Origin: Natronomonas gomsonensis
Lineage (GTDB): Archaea > Halobacteriota > Halobacteria > Halobacteriales > Haloarculaceae
Assembly: GCF_013391635.1 (NCBI RefSeq)
Contig: NZ_JACAWU010000002.1
Location: forward strand, 1,426,001 to 1,490,000
Length of the DNA stretch: 64,000 bases
Direction of reading: 5' to 3'
Below, piece after piece: positions 17,882-27,137 of the stretch. Position 1 is the stretch's first letter. Every line of letters starts with the position of its first letter. The notes beneath the pieces are model-generated. The model was not told the origin of the DNA, ran no database searches, and saw only the letters and a program-made list of their open reading frames with translations. The position numbers were made by a program, and so were the translations under genes.

Positions 17882-18705
17882 TGGAAGTCACGCTGCTCGG
17901 AACCGGCGACACGACGGGGACGCCGACGCCGAACTGCGAGTGTGACACCTGCACCGAGGCCCGCGAACGCGGCGTCGAGCGCTCTCGGTTTTCGGTTCAC
18001 GTCCACAACGAACGCACCGGCGAGTCGTTGCTCGTCGACGCCAGCCCCGACTTCCGCCAGCAGTTCCTCGACAACGACGTCGCGTTGCCCGACGCCATCT
18101 GTATCTCACACATCCACTTCGACCACCTCGACGGACTGGGCAACGCCTACCGTCTGTTGGAGGACGTACCTGTGTTCGCGGCCGACGAGACCGACCCGGT
18201 CACCGGCGAGAGCGTCGCCGAGACCATCGAAGAAAAGTACGACTACCTCGATGCCGTCACCGTCTCGCCGGAGTCGCCGTTCGAACCGTTCGAGACTTGC
18301 GGGTTCGAGGTGACCCTCGTTCCCGTCGAACACCCGCCGCTGGTGTGTTACGGCCTGCGCGTCGAGGACCCCGAGACGGGCGCTGTGCTGTCGCTGTCCG
18401 GCGATACGAACTACGGCGTCCCCGTGCGCTCCCGAGAAGTGCTGTCCGGGGCCGACCTGTTGTTCGTCGACGGCATCGTTCCCGCCGCGTACTGCGAGTA
18501 CCATCCCTACGGCGGCGACCACGCCGACGAGAACGGTATCCCCCGGACCTTCGGGACGAAACACATGACCATCGAGGGCGCACGCGCCTTCGCCGAGGAC
18601 CTCTCGGTCGATGAGTACCGTCTCGTCCATCTCTCACACTACATCGCTGCCGAGGACGCCTTCGACGACGACATGGCTCTCGACGGCGAGCAGTTCGTGG
18701 TGTAG
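17881..18705 (+). CDS. MBL-fold metallo-hydrolase (PhnP-like)
   Basis: A 274-residue metallo-beta-lactamase fold hydrolase. The metal motif HIHFDH is at 77-82, a SGDTNYG strand carries the bridging Asp, and the last His is in the LSHY region. An early CxCxxC set (Cys19, 21, 24) matches the structural zinc site of PhnP-type phosphodiesterases, so a cyclic phosphate or similar diester substrate is plausible but inferred. It overlaps the AAA gene by one base. Confidence 0.85.
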   Translation: MEVTLLGTGDTTGTPTPNCECDTCTEARERGVERSRFSVHVHNERTGESLLVDASPDFRQQFLDNDVALPDAICISHIHFDHLDGLGNAYRLLEDVPVFAADETDPVTGESVAETIEEKYDYLDAVTVSPESPFEPFETCGFEVTLVPVEHPPLVCYGLRVEDPETGAVLSLSGDTNYGVPVRSREVLSGADLLFVDGIVPAAYCEYHPYGGDHADENGIPRTFGTKHMTIEGARAFAEDLSVDEYRLVHLSHYIAAEDAFDDDMALDGEQFVV

Positions 18706-18710
18706 ACGCG

Positions 18711-19679
18711 TTACGTCCCGAAGAAGCGGTCCAATCCCGTCTGTTTTCGGTCGGTTCCTGCCGGGTCGGCGGCCCACGGCGTGTGACGTTCGCGTGCCGC
18801 CTCACTGTCGGCCTCCGGTGGGTCAGAGGGGTCGTACCCGCCACATTCGGTGCCGCACTCCCGGGCAGGGTCGACCAGCCGACCCTTCCACTCGCAGTAC
18901 GGAAGCGCGTCGTCCGGCCGGAACGGCGGGCCCCCCGCGTCGGCTTGGCTACAGGCTGGGAGCGTCTCCGGACGCCAGCCCTTGCCGTAGGCGCGTTCCG
19001 CGACTCGCCGACGGAGGCGGGCCTTCTCGGCGGCGGTGACGGGTTCGATGTCGACTCGGGCGGGCGATTCTTCGAGGACGGCGACTCCCGGTTCGTCGGT
19101 CGACAGCGGCGTGGCCTCCCGGACCACCTCGGTATCACCCGTTTCACTGTCGAAGCGCCACACGCCGACGGACTCCGGGATGCGATTCAGGTGCGCGCCC
19201 GTGACGTAGGATTCGGTGACGAGGACGACCTCGTCGAACAGTGCGAGCGAGACGTCCTTCCGCAACTGGAGTTCGAGGTCGCCTGGACGACCGAGGTCGG
19301 GTTTGTTCTCGAAGGCCCGCAACCCGCCGATCCAGTCGGGGTACCGCGCCGTCTGTCGGACGTAGCGGCGGCCGTTGCGGCGCTCGGCCGCGAAGAACCC
19401 GACTTCGACAGCGCGGTCGACGGCTCCCCTGGCACGGTCGGGAGCGGCGTCGATGGCGTCCTTCCAGTAGCGGGCCCGCCCCGCGCCAACGTCGCTCTCG
19501 ATAGCGAGGTCGGGAATCGACTCGGCGGTGATGGCGACGCGGTCCTCGAACTCCGGACCCGGACGGATTTCGACGGCGTCGACGATGCGCGTGTGCGTGC
19601 CGAGTTGGCGGGCGAGGAGGCCGTCGCTTTCGGCCTCGATGGCGGCACACACCGCGAGTTCGAAGGGGTACTCCCGCAC
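18711..19679 (-). CDS. Predicted PD-(D/E)XK-like nuclease with Cys cluster and C-terminal PIP box
   Basis: A 322-residue haloarchaeal protein (I believe the family catalogued as DUF5787). The start is the GTG at 19679, giving VREYPFELAV; the longer frame upstream is Arg-rich nonsense. Asp115 and Glu124-Asn125-Lys126, followed by LELQLRKDVSLALFDEVVLV, resemble a PD-(D/E)XK nuclease core with its trailing helix and strand. Cys11 near the N-terminus plus Cys243, 262, 275 and 279 near the end recall the split Fe-S staple of Cas4/AddB-type nucleases. Residues 313-320, QTGLDRFF, are a canonical PCNA-interacting box at the very C-terminus. Nuclease activity is inferred. It converges on the MBL gene. 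Confidence 0.75.
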   Translation of the reverse strand: MREYPFELAVCAAIEAESDGLLARQLGTHTRIVDAVEIRPGPEFEDRVAITAESIPDLAIESDVGAGRARYWKDAIDAAPDRARGAVDRAVEVGFFAAERRNGRRYVRQTARYPDWIGGLRAFENKPDLGRPGDLELQLRKDVSLALFDEVVLVTESYVTGAHLNRIPESVGVWRFDSETGDTEVVREATPLSTDEPGVAVLEESPARVDIEPVTAAEKARLRRRVAERAYGKGWRPETLPACSQADAGGPPFRPDDALPYCEWKGRLVDPARECGTECGGYDPSDPPEADSEAARERHTPWAADPAGTDRKQTGLDRFFGT

Positions 19680-19762
19680 GACCGAACGTGGGGCCGCGAG
19701 GAGCAAAAACGGTCGGTTACCGACGGTCGTTGGAGGAGTGGAGGGCCGAGCGTCGGGGACGG

Positions 19763-20056
19763 CTATCCGAGCAGCGTAGCGGCGACGCCCACGGCGGCGA
19801 AGGGGGCGACGAAGCCGACGGCGAGCAGCGCGGGGAGGGTGAGCAACGCCAGCGGGGGCGTTCCAACGACCGAGAGGACGCCGACGACGGCGGCGGGGAC
19901 GGCGACACCGGCGGCCAACACGGCGAGCACTAACAGCACTCGCACGGCCCACGCTGGAACGGTGACCACGAGGTCTCCGCGTTCGGTTCGTGTGACACGC
20001 CCCGACGCGGGCGTAGCGGAGACGGTTCGTCCGGCCTGTCTGGTTCCTTGGTTCAT
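19763..20056 (-). CDS. Small two-helix membrane protein
   Basis: A 97-residue protein from the ATG at 20056. A polar N-terminus (about 1-32) is followed by two hydrophobic helices (about 35-63 and 70-95), rich in Ala, Val and Leu. No family is recognised. ACATATATCC on the minus strand, about 28-35 bases upstream, is a plausible TATA box. It precedes the nuclease-like gene on the same strand with an 83-base gap. Confidence 0.6.
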   Translation of the reverse strand: MNQGTRQAGRTVSATPASGRVTRTERGDLVVTVPAWAVRVLLVLAVLAAGVAVPAAVVGVLSVVGTPPLALLTLPALLAVGFVAPFAAVGVAATLLG

Positions 20057-20151
20057 ATCAGTACGAACGATCCACATCGGGATATATGTTCGCAGAAATA
20101 CACTTTTGTAGACGAACCGACTGAAACCCAGTTAGGTATAGAGGTTGATAC

Positions 20152-21069
20152 TTATGCGTCCGAACGCTCGGCCTCGATAACCGAAAGTGACTCGTCGAGA
20201 ACGACGGTGAGTCGTTCGCCGTCCAGCGGTATTTCGACGGCCAGCCGCCACGGGTCCTCGTCGACGATTTCGGTGTGGCGGTCGGAGACGCACCACTCGA
20301 GCGTCCAGAACGGGACTGCGTTGAGGTCGATGCCGTGGTCCCGATAGAAGGAGACCACTTCCGCGTCGTCGAGGAGCGCGATACCGACGGTCGTCTTCGT
20401 CGTGTTCTCACACCGACGGCATCGGTGGGTCACCGTCACGTCGATGTCGTCTTCCGCGTCGGCGTGGGCTATGTCCGTCTGCATGCGCCCGTTGCAGGCC
20501 GGACAGACGCCGTCAGCGGAGAGACACAACAGATGTCGAACCCGCTGATTGAACGCGTCCATCACCGCCTCGCGGTCACGCCCTTCGAGGCCACCGGGCG
20601 GGAACTGCCAGTCGGTGTGAGCGCGGCCACAGTCCGGACAGTCGACGTAGAGCAGTTCCTCCTCGTAGTGGGCTTGCAGTCCGGCCCCACAGTCGATGCA
20701 CTCGCCTTCGACCGAAAACGGGCCGAACTCGGGGTCCTGGTTCAGCGACCCCGACAGCACCGCCTGGATGACGGCGCGGCCGGCGCTCCGGAAGTCGTAG
20801 CCGTCGTCGGTCTTGCGGACGAACTGGCCCGTCAGTTTCTGGAGGTGGTAGTTGAACTGGGCGCTGTCGCGAACGCCGACGCGGTCTCGGAGCGCCGAGA
20901 ACGTCACCGGACGGTCCGGTGCCTCCCAGAGCGCCTTGAGGATGGCGAATCGGGTTTCGTTGCCGACGACCGCGAAGGCCTCTGCGGGGGCGAGACACGC
21001 CTCACAGTCGAACGGGGAGGCGGCGCCTCGGCCCTCATGCTCCATGGCGGTTCCCTCTGCGTCACTCAT
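20152..21069 (-). CDS. Winged-helix regulator with zinc-ribbon-like C-terminal domain
   Basis: A 305-residue haloarchaeal regulator. An ArsR-like winged helix covers about 30-100 (VVGNETRFAILKALWEA, DSAQFNYHLQKL). Two CxxC pairs follow (CIDCG, CPDCG), then two more (CPACNG, CRRCEN), suggesting two zinc-binding knuckles around a sensor domain. It lies 37 bases downstream of the HAD gene on the same strand, so it may share its transcript. The start is the ATG at 21069; a GTG two codons earlier is possible. Confidence 0.8.
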   Translation of the reverse strand: MSDAEGTAMEHEGRGAASPFDCEACLAPAEAFAVVGNETRFAILKALWEAPDRPVTFSALRDRVGVRDSAQFNYHLQKLTGQFVRKTDDGYDFRSAGRAVIQAVLSGSLNQDPEFGPFSVEGECIDCGAGLQAHYEEELLYVDCPDCGRAHTDWQFPPGGLEGRDREAVMDAFNQRVRHLLCLSADGVCPACNGRMQTDIAHADAEDDIDVTVTHRCRRCENTTKTTVGIALLDDAEVVSFYRDHGIDLNAVPFWTLEWCVSDRHTEIVDEDPWRLAVEIPLDGERLTVVLDESLSVIEAERSDA

Positions 21070-21106
21070 ACCCACACGATGGGCGGCCGCAGGCTAATAT
21101 CTTCGC

Positions 21107-21784
21107 TCAACTCCGTTTTTGTAGTACGTCTGTCACGTCTCGGATGTCCGAGACGGTCGCGTCGGGGTCGCCGGCGAAGCCGTCCCACGGGACCTTCCCG
21201 CGGTCGAGCCACACGCCGGTCATACCGGCGTGTTGAGCGCCGAGTACGTCGAAGAAGGCCGCGCTGACGTGGGCGATAGCGTCTATCGGCGTCCCCGCTC
21301 GGGCGGCGGCGTGGCGGTAGATTTCGGCGTTCGGCTTGAAGGTCTCGACCTCGTCGGCGCTGATGGTATCTCCGATGTACTCGTCGATGCCGGCGGTTTC
21401 GACGAGCGACGCGAGCATCTCGGGGTTGCCGTTGGAGACGACGTACACGTCGTAGCCCGCCTCGGTCAGCGCGGCCATGCCGTCCTGTACGTCGTCGAAG
21501 ACGCGCAGGTCGTGATACGTCGCGAGGATTTCCTCGCGTTCGCTTTCGGGGAGGTCGACGCCGTGGGTTTCGAGAGCGTGTTCCAGTGCCGCCCGATTGA
21601 ACGCGTAGAACGTGTCGTAGGCGTCGGTTTCGTTTGCGACCATCGTGTACATCAGCGACCGCGACCGCCAGTGTTGGGAGATGGGTCGTGGGTTCTCGAC
21701 GGCGTCTTCGAGGGCGGCCTCGACGGCGTCGACGTCGAGGAGCGTGCTGTAGGAGTCGAACGTGACTGTTTCGACCGAGGTCAT
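21107..21784 (-). CDS. HAD-superfamily hydrolase, haloacid dehalogenase type II-like
   Basis: A 225-residue HAD hydrolase. The nucleophile Asp10 lies in TFDSYSTL, the Thr/Ser motif is VVSNGNPEML, and the Lys motif is FKPNAEIY. FDSY rather than DxD is typical of L-2-haloacid dehalogenases, which use a single Asp. True dehalogenase activity is not shown by sequence, and many such archaeal proteins have unknown substrates. Confidence 0.85.
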   Translation of the reverse strand: MTSVETVTFDSYSTLLDVDAVEAALEDAVENPRPISQHWRSRSLMYTMVANETDAYDTFYAFNRAALEHALETHGVDLPESEREEILATYHDLRVFDDVQDGMAALTEAGYDVYVVSNGNPEMLASLVETAGIDEYIGDTISADEVETFKPNAEIYRHAAARAGTPIDAIAHVSAAFFDVLGAQHAGMTGVWLDRGKVPWDGFAGDPDATVSDIRDVTDVLQKRS

Positions 21785-21967
21785 ACCCTGTGGTTGCGCT
21801 CGGGGGGCTTATCACTGTGGGCAGTGATCATGTGACAGACACACTCGGTTGCTAGCGGTCCCTGCGTCCTGAAACGAACGTCGACAGCGCCGGGCGCGAC
21901 CACTCGGCGGAGCGAACGAAGCGGAAGCGTTATGACGCGCACGAGTGGATATCCACATCATTACTAA

Positions 21968-23191
21968 ATGACGCAAGAACACCGACAACCGGAGGTGAAC
22001 ATCGGACTGGTCGGCCACGTCGACCACGGGAAGACGACGCTCGTGCAGGCGCTTTCCGGGGAGTGGACCGACCAGCACTCCGAGGAGATGAAGCGAGGCA
22101 TCTCCATTCGCCTCGGGTACGCCGACGCGACGTTCCGGCACTGCCCGGACCTCGACGAACCGGAACGGTACACCGTCGAGGAGGAGTGTCCGGACGGCTC
22201 GCCCAGTGAGCATCTTCGGACGGTGTCGTTCGTCGACGCACCGGGCCACGAGACGCTCATGGCGACGATGCTGTCGGGTGCCTCCATCATGGACGGCGCG
22301 GTGCTCGTCGTCGGTGCCAACGAACCGGTGCCCCAGGCCCAGACCGAAGAACACCTGATGGCGCTGGACATCATCGGCATCGAGAACATCGTCATCGCCC
22401 AGAACAAGATCGATCTCGTCGACCGCGAGCAGGCACTCCGGAACTACGAGCAAATCGAGGAGTTCGTCGAGGGAACGGTCGCAGAGGACGCGCCAATCGT
22501 CCCCATCTCGGCCCAGCAGAACGTCAACATGGACCTCCTCATCCAGACTGTCGAGGAGACCATCCCGACGCCGGAGCGAGACCCCGACGCCGACGCGCGA
22601 CTCCAGGTCGCACGCTCGTTCGACATCAACCGACCCGGGACGACCTGGGAAGACCTCACCGGCGGCGTGTTGGGCGGGTCGCTCACGCAGGGACAACTCG
22701 AAGTCGACGACGAAATCGAAATCAAACCCGGCCGAGAAATCGAGGAGGGCGGCCAATCCGAGTACCATCCCGTCGAGACGACGGTTCGGTCGCTGCAGGC
22801 CGGCGGTGAGTTCGTCGACGAGGTTTCGCCGGGCGGCCTGCTCGGTGTCGGCACGGGACTGGACCCCTCGCTGACGAAGGGCGACGCCCTCGCCGGACAG
22901 GTCGCTGGCCCGCCGGGGAGCCTCCCGCCGACCCACGAGGCGTTCACGATGGACGTCGAACTGTTCGACCGAATCGTCGGCGAGGGCGACGTCGAGGAGA
23001 TTTCGACGGGCGAACCGCTGATGATGACCATCGGGACGGCGACGACGGTCGGTGCGGTGACGAGCGCCCGCGACGGCGAGTGTGAAGTGAACCTCAAGCG
23101 GCCGGTGTGTGCCGCCGAGGGAGCGAAAATCGCAATCAATCGCCGAGTCGGCGCTCGCTGGCGACTCATCGGCGTCGGAACGCTTCGGTGA
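21968..23191 (+). CDS. eif2g: Translation initiation factor aIF2 subunit gamma
   Basis: The GTPase subunit of aIF2, which carries Met-tRNAi to the small ribosomal subunit. The 407-residue product has the G1 motif GHVDHGKT at 16-23, DAPGH (G3), NKID (G4), and the two C-terminal barrel domains. A Cys pair (HCPDLDE, ECPDG) in the zinc-knuckle region is reduced relative to four-Cys members. The TGA overlaps the ATG of the PIN gene. It opens the conserved archaeal block running to Kae1-Bud32. Confidence 0.96.
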   Translation: MTQEHRQPEVNIGLVGHVDHGKTTLVQALSGEWTDQHSEEMKRGISIRLGYADATFRHCPDLDEPERYTVEEECPDGSPSEHLRTVSFVDAPGHETLMATMLSGASIMDGAVLVVGANEPVPQAQTEEHLMALDIIGIENIVIAQNKIDLVDREQALRNYEQIEEFVEGTVAEDAPIVPISAQQNVNMDLLIQTVEETIPTPERDPDADARLQVARSFDINRPGTTWEDLTGGVLGGSLTQGQLEVDDEIEIKPGREIEEGGQSEYHPVETTVRSLQAGGEFVDEVSPGGLLGVGTGLDPSLTKGDALAGQVAGPPGSLPPTHEAFTMDVELFDRIVGEGDVEEISTGEPLMMTIGTATTVGAVTSARDGECEVNLKRPVCAAEGAKIAINRRVGARWRLIGVGTLR

Positions 23192-23565
23192 TGCGCGTGG
23201 TGCTCGATACGAACGCACTGATGATGCCGGTCGAAGTCGGCGTCCGGACGTTCGAGGAGTTGGACCGCCTGCTGGGCGACCACGAGACGGTCGTTCCGCG
23301 GGCGGTGTTGGAGGAACTCGACGACCTCGCCGAGGGCAACGGCGAGGAGGCGACGGCCGCAAGCGTCGGCGCGGACCTCGCACGCCGGGAGTGCGACGTA
23401 ATCGAGCACGAAGCGGGCTACGCGGACGATGCGGTCGTCGAAATCGCCCGCGAGGTCGACGGTGCGGTCACGAACGACATGCCGCTGCGGCGGCGGCTAC
23501 TGGACGAAAACGTTCCCGTAATTAGTTTACGGGGGCGTAACAAACTCGAAGTTACTCAACCATAA
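23191..23565 (+). CDS. PIN-domain ribonuclease (Fcf1/Utp24-like)
   Basis: A 124-residue PIN domain. The metal acids are Asp6 (VVLDTNAL), the LEELDDL helix, and the VTNDMPLRRRL motif. In archaea this gene sits beside aIF2 gamma and resembles the Fcf1/Utp24 group of rRNA-processing nucleases; that role is inferred from context. It starts inside the aIF2 gamma stop codon and ends one base before rpo7. Confidence 0.85.
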   Translation: MRVVLDTNALMMPVEVGVRTFEELDRLLGDHETVVPRAVLEELDDLAEGNGEEATAASVGADLARRECDVIEHEAGYADDAVVEIAREVDGAVTNDMPLRRRLLDENVPVISLRGRNKLEVTQP

Positions 23566-23566
23566 C

Positions 23567-24136
23567 ATGTACAAACGGGTACGACTCAAGGACACGGTCG
23601 AGGTGCCGCCGCGGCATCTCGCGGAGGTGTCGCCCGAGCTGGTCAAGCGGCTGCTGCAGGACAAGCTCGAAGGACGGATGGACGAATCGGTCGGCAGCGT
23701 CGTCTCGGTGACGGAGGTCCACGAAATCGGCGACGGCGCCGTCTTACCGAACCGGCCGGGCGTCTACTACGAGGCGGAGTTCGACGCTGTCACCTACGAC
23801 CCACAGATGCAGGAGGTCGTCGACGGCGAGGTCGTCGAAGTCGTCAACTTCGGGGCCTTCGTCGGCATCGGCCCCGTCGACGGACTGCTCCACGTCTCCC
23901 AGATATCCGACGAGTACCTGGCGTACGACGAGGAGAACCAGCAGTTGGCCTCTCGGGACTCCAACCGCGTGCTCAGCGTCGGTGACTCCGTCCGGGCGCG
24001 CATCGTCACCAAGAGCATCGACGAGCGGAACCCCCGTGACTCGAAAATCGGTCTCACCGCGAAACAGCCAGGACTCGGGAAACACGGCTGGCTCAAGGAA
24101 GACCGAGAGCGCCACGAGGCGGAGGCCGGTGATTAG
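23567..24136 (+). CDS. rpo7: DNA-directed RNA polymerase subunit Rpo7 (E')
   Basis: The 189-residue stalk subunit of archaeal RNA polymerase, pairing with Rpo4. An N-terminal RNP-like domain (MYKRVRLKDTVEVPP) is followed by an S1 RNA-binding domain from about residue 82 (GEVVEVVNFGAFVGIGPVDG). Length and order match the family. Spt4 follows with no gap. Confidence 0.96.
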   Translation: MYKRVRLKDTVEVPPRHLAEVSPELVKRLLQDKLEGRMDESVGSVVSVTEVHEIGDGAVLPNRPGVYYEAEFDAVTYDPQMQEVVDGEVVEVVNFGAFVGIGPVDGLLHVSQISDEYLAYDEENQQLASRDSNRVLSVGDSVRARIVTKSIDERNPRDSKIGLTAKQPGLGKHGWLKEDRERHEAEAGD

Positions 24137-24334
24137 ATGGCAGACAGACTGGTGTGTCGGGACTGTCACCGCGTCCTCGAAATCGACGACGGCGAGCAGT
24201 GTCCCGTCTGTGCCTCGAACTCCCTGACCGAGGACTGGGCCGGCTACGTCGTCATCGCCCACCCAGAGGAGAGCCAAATCGCCGCCGAGATGGAAATCAC
24301 GGAACCCGGACGCTACGCGCTGAAGGTCCGCTGA
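24137..24334 (+). CDS. spt4: Transcription elongation factor Spt4
   Basis: A 65-residue zinc protein that binds the Spt5 NGN domain and helps polymerase processivity. Cys pairs CRDC and CPVC form the zinc site, and AGYVVIAHPEESQIA is the Spt5-facing segment. It starts one base after the rpo7 stop, within the operon. Confidence 0.95.
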   Translation: MADRLVCRDCHRVLEIDDGEQCPVCASNSLTEDWAGYVVIAHPEESQIAAEMEITEPGRYALKVR

Positions 24335-24335
24335 G

Positions 24336-24875
24336 ATGGTCGAGGTCCTCGTCGAACTGCAGACGGAGCTCCGCGGCGAACTGAAAGACCCCCTCGGACC
24401 CATCTACACGGACACGGACGCGCTTCTCGCCGACACCGACGGCCCGATAATCGCCGTCGGTGACATCGTCACGTATCACCTCCTGGAGGCTGGTCGCCGC
24501 CCCGACGTGGCGTTGGTCGACGGCAAGACGAAACGCGAACGCGTCGAGCGGGAAATCCTCGACGCTATCGAGGGCTTCGACCATCAGCAGGAGGTCGAGA
24601 ACCCGCCGGCCACGCTGACCGCCGAACTGCTCGAAGCACTCGACGACGCTATCGACAGCGAGGGGACGACCGTCATCACCGTCGTCGGCGAGGAGGACCT
24701 CGCGGCGCTACCCGCTATCGTCGCCGCCCCCGATGGCGCCGCCGTCGTCTACGGCCAACCCGACGAGGGGATGGTACTCGTCACCGTCGACGAGACCCTC
24801 CGGACGGAGTGTCGGGGCCTACTGGAGCGGATGGAGGGCGATTCGGAGCGGTTGTTCGATATTCTCGGCGTCTGA
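24336..24875 (+). CDS. GTP-dependent dephospho-CoA kinase (DUF359)
   Basis: The archaeal enzyme for the last step of coenzyme A synthesis. The 179-residue product shows family segments GPIYTDTDALL, IAVGDIVTYHLLEAG, ALVDGKTKR, NPPATLT and VVGEEDLAALP, which match the DUF359 kinase described in archaea. It is the fifth gene of the aIF2 gamma operon; S24e starts 126 bases later with its own AT-rich element (TTTTACG at 24964-24970). Confidence 0.9.
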   Translation: MVEVLVELQTELRGELKDPLGPIYTDTDALLADTDGPIIAVGDIVTYHLLEAGRRPDVALVDGKTKRERVEREILDAIEGFDHQQEVENPPATLTAELLEALDDAIDSEGTTVITVVGEEDLAALPAIVAAPDGAAVVYGQPDEGMVLVTVDETLRTECRGLLERMEGDSERLFDILGV

Positions 24876-25001
24876 GGCCACGGAGACCCTCCAGTCACCC
24901 AGTTTTCGACGGGTTGTGTGGACCCGAAACGGCCTCTGGACGCCGTCTCGCGCTTCGAAATCCTTTTACGCGCTTCGGGGGAAAATTCGGGCAACGTAAC
25001 C

Positions 25002-25334
25002 ATGGACGTCGAAATCATCGATGAAGACGAGAACCCGATGCTGCACCGGACGGACGTCCGGTTCCAGCTGACTCACGAGGAGGCGACGCCGGAGCGACTG
25101 TCGGTCCGCGACTCGCTGGCCGCGAAGCTGAACAAGGACGCCGGCGAGGTCGTCGTCCACAAACTCGACACCAAATACGGCATGCGGAAGTCCGTCGGCT
25201 ACGCGAAGGTGTACGACAGCGCCGACGACGCCAAGGCCGTCGAGCAGGAGTACATGCTCGAACGGAACAAGATTACCGCCGACGACGAGGAGGCAGCGGC
25301 CGAGGACGCCGACACGGAAGCGGAGGAAGCCTAG
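25002..25334 (+). CDS. rps24e: 30S ribosomal protein S24e
   Basis: A 110-residue small-subunit protein. Core motifs are NPMLHRTDVRFQLTHEEATP and YGMRKSVGYAKVYDS. The C-terminal 20 residues are an acidic tail, as in other haloarchaea. The ATG at 25002 yields MDVEIIDEDENP; the longer open frame upstream is not conserved in character. S27ae begins directly after the stop. Confidence 0.95.
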   Translation: MDVEIIDEDENPMLHRTDVRFQLTHEEATPERLSVRDSLAAKLNKDAGEVVVHKLDTKYGMRKSVGYAKVYDSADDAKAVEQEYMLERNKITADDEEAAAEDADTEAEEA

Positions 25335-25469
25335 ATGGCGCGTCACGAGTACTACAACGACGACGGCACGACTGACAAGGAGATGTGCCCCCGCTGTGGC
25401 GACACGTTCCTCGGTGACTACGGCGACCGCAAGCACTGCGGGAAGTGTAGCTACACCGAATTCAAGTAG
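25335..25469 (+). CDS. rps27ae: 30S ribosomal protein S27ae
   Basis: A 44-residue zinc-binding ribosomal protein: [11 protein letters not shown], then CPRCG and CGKC for the zinc, ending SYTEFK. Its ATG touches the S24e stop, and Kae1-Bud32 starts three bases after its TAG, so the three are one transcription unit. Confidence 0.95.
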   Translation: MARHEYYNDDGTTDKEMCPRCGDTFLGDYGDRKHCGKCSYTEFK

Positions 25470-25472
25470 GTC

Positions 25473-27068
25473 GTGACCCGCGTACTCGGCATCGAGGGGA
25501 CCGCCTGGTGCGCCAGTGCGGCGCTGTTCGATTCCGGGACCGACACCGTTTCTATCGAATCCGACGCCTACCAACCGGACAGCGGCGGCATTCACCCGCG
25601 CGAGGCCGCCGAGCACATGCGGGAGGCGATTCCGACCGTCGTCGAGACGGTTCTGGAGGAGGTTCGGGAGACCTACGGCGACCCGAGCGACGCGCTGGAC
25701 GCCGTCGCCTTCTCCAGGGGGCCCGGTATCGGCCCCTGTCTCCGCATCGTCGGGACGGCCGCTCGGGCCCTCTCCGGTGTCTTGGACGTACCGCTCGTCG
25801 GTGTCAATCACATGGTCGCCCACCTCGAAGTCGGGCGGCACCGCTCGGGGTTCGACTCGCCGGTGTGCCTCAATGCGTCGGGGGCAAACGCCCACGTCCT
25901 CGGCTACCGGAACGGCCGGTACCGCGTGTTGGGTGAGACGATGGACACCGGCGTCGGTAACGCCCTCGATAAGTTCACCCGCCACGTCGGCTGGACACAT
26001 CCGGGCGGTCCGAAGGTCGAAGCCCACGCTCGCGACGGCGAGTACATCGAGTTGCCGTACGTCGTCAAGGGGATGGATTTCTCGTTTTCCGGCATCATGT
26101 CGGCGGCGAAGGCCGCCTACGACGACGGCGTGCCCGTCGAAGACGTCTGTTGTGGCCTCCAGGAGAACGTCTTCGCCATGCTGGCGGAGGTCAGCGAGCG
26201 AGCGCTGTCGTTGACCGGGGCCGAGGAACTCGTCTTGGGCGGTGGGGTCGCACAGAACGACCGCCTGCGGTCGATGCTGGAATCCATGTGCAACGAGCGC
26301 GGAGCGGACTTCTACGCCCCCGAACCCCGATTCCTCCGGGACAACGCGGGCATGATAGCCGTCCTCGGCGCGAAGATGTACGAGGCTGGCGACACCGTCG
26401 ACATTGCCGACTCCCGCGTGTTGCCGAATTTCCGACCCGACGAGGTGGAGGTAACGTGGCGCTCCGGGGAGGGCGTCGCCGAACCGGTCGCCGACGACGA
26501 CCGCCAGCAGGGCGCCGAAGCGGTCGTCGACCTCGACGGCCGACGGGCGCACAAACAGCGACTCTCGAAGCCGTACCGGCACCCCCAGCTCGACGAGGCG
26601 CTCCGGACGCGACGGACGCGCTCGGAGGCCCGACTCACGAGCGAGGCCCGACGCCTCGGCGTGCCCACGCCGGTCGTCTTCGACGTCGACCCCTCCGAGG
26701 GTCGGCTCGTCTTCGAGTACGTCGGCGATGCGGATTTGCGAGACGACCTCGACGAATCCGGCGTCCGCGATGTCGGGCGACACCTCGCTCGCTGCCACGA
26801 GGCCGGATTCGTCCACGGCGACCCCACGCCGCGAAACGCCCGCGTCGGCGGCGGTCGAACCTATCTCATCGACTTCGGGCTGGGCTACTACACCGACGAC
26901 ATCGAGGACTACGCGATGGACCTCCACGTCTTCGAGGGCGCGTTGGGCGGGACGGCCGACGACGCACCCGAACTGCTCGAAGCCTTCGAGGACGCTTATC
27001 GCGACGCCGGCGACCCCCGCGTCGTCCAGCAGTTACGGGGGATAGAGGGCCGCGGGCGATACCAGTGA
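25473..27068 (+). CDS. kae1: Kae1-Bud32 fusion (KEOPS tRNA t6A synthesis)
   Basis: A 531-residue fusion that makes threonylcarbamoyl-adenosine on ANN-decoding tRNAs within KEOPS. Kae1 (about 1-325) binds metal through His113 and His117 (HMVAHLE) and keeps the GGGVAQN nucleotide segment. Bud32 (about 345-531) is a small kinase/ATPase with QGAEA, the catalytic loop HGDPTPRN (Asp near 450) and IDFGLGY. The start is a GTG. The fusion is usual in Halobacteria and some methanogens. Confidence 0.95.
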   Translation: MTRVLGIEGTAWCASAALFDSGTDTVSIESDAYQPDSGGIHPREAAEHMREAIPTVVETVLEEVRETYGDPSDALDAVAFSRGPGIGPCLRIVGTAARALSGVLDVPLVGVNHMVAHLEVGRHRSGFDSPVCLNASGANAHVLGYRNGRYRVLGETMDTGVGNALDKFTRHVGWTHPGGPKVEAHARDGEYIELPYVVKGMDFSFSGIMSAAKAAYDDGVPVEDVCCGLQENVFAMLAEVSERALSLTGAEELVLGGGVAQNDRLRSMLESMCNERGADFYAPEPRFLRDNAGMIAVLGAKMYEAGDTVDIADSRVLPNFRPDEVEVTWRSGEGVAEPVADDDRQQGAEAVVDLDGRRAHKQRLSKPYRHPQLDEALRTRRTRSEARLTSEARRLGVPTPVVFDVDPSEGRLVFEYVGDADLRDDLDESGVRDVGRHLARCHEAGFVHGDPTPRNARVGGGRTYLIDFGLGYYTDDIEDYAMDLHVFEGALGGTADDAPELLEAFEDAYRDAGDPRVVQQLRGIEGRGRYQ

Positions 27069-27107
27069 GACCACGGTGTGAGACGGCATCGTGGCGAGGG
27101 GCGTGGC

Positions 27108-27113
27108 TATAAG
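27108..27113 (+). promoter_or_regulatory. TATA box of the DUF5808-like gene
   Basis: TATAAG lies 25-30 bases before the ATG at 27138, the spacing of a leaderless transcript. It supports that start over an ATG 20 codons earlier. Confidence 0.6.
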
Positions 27114-27137
27114 TTCCGGCCCACCGTACCCCGAGAC

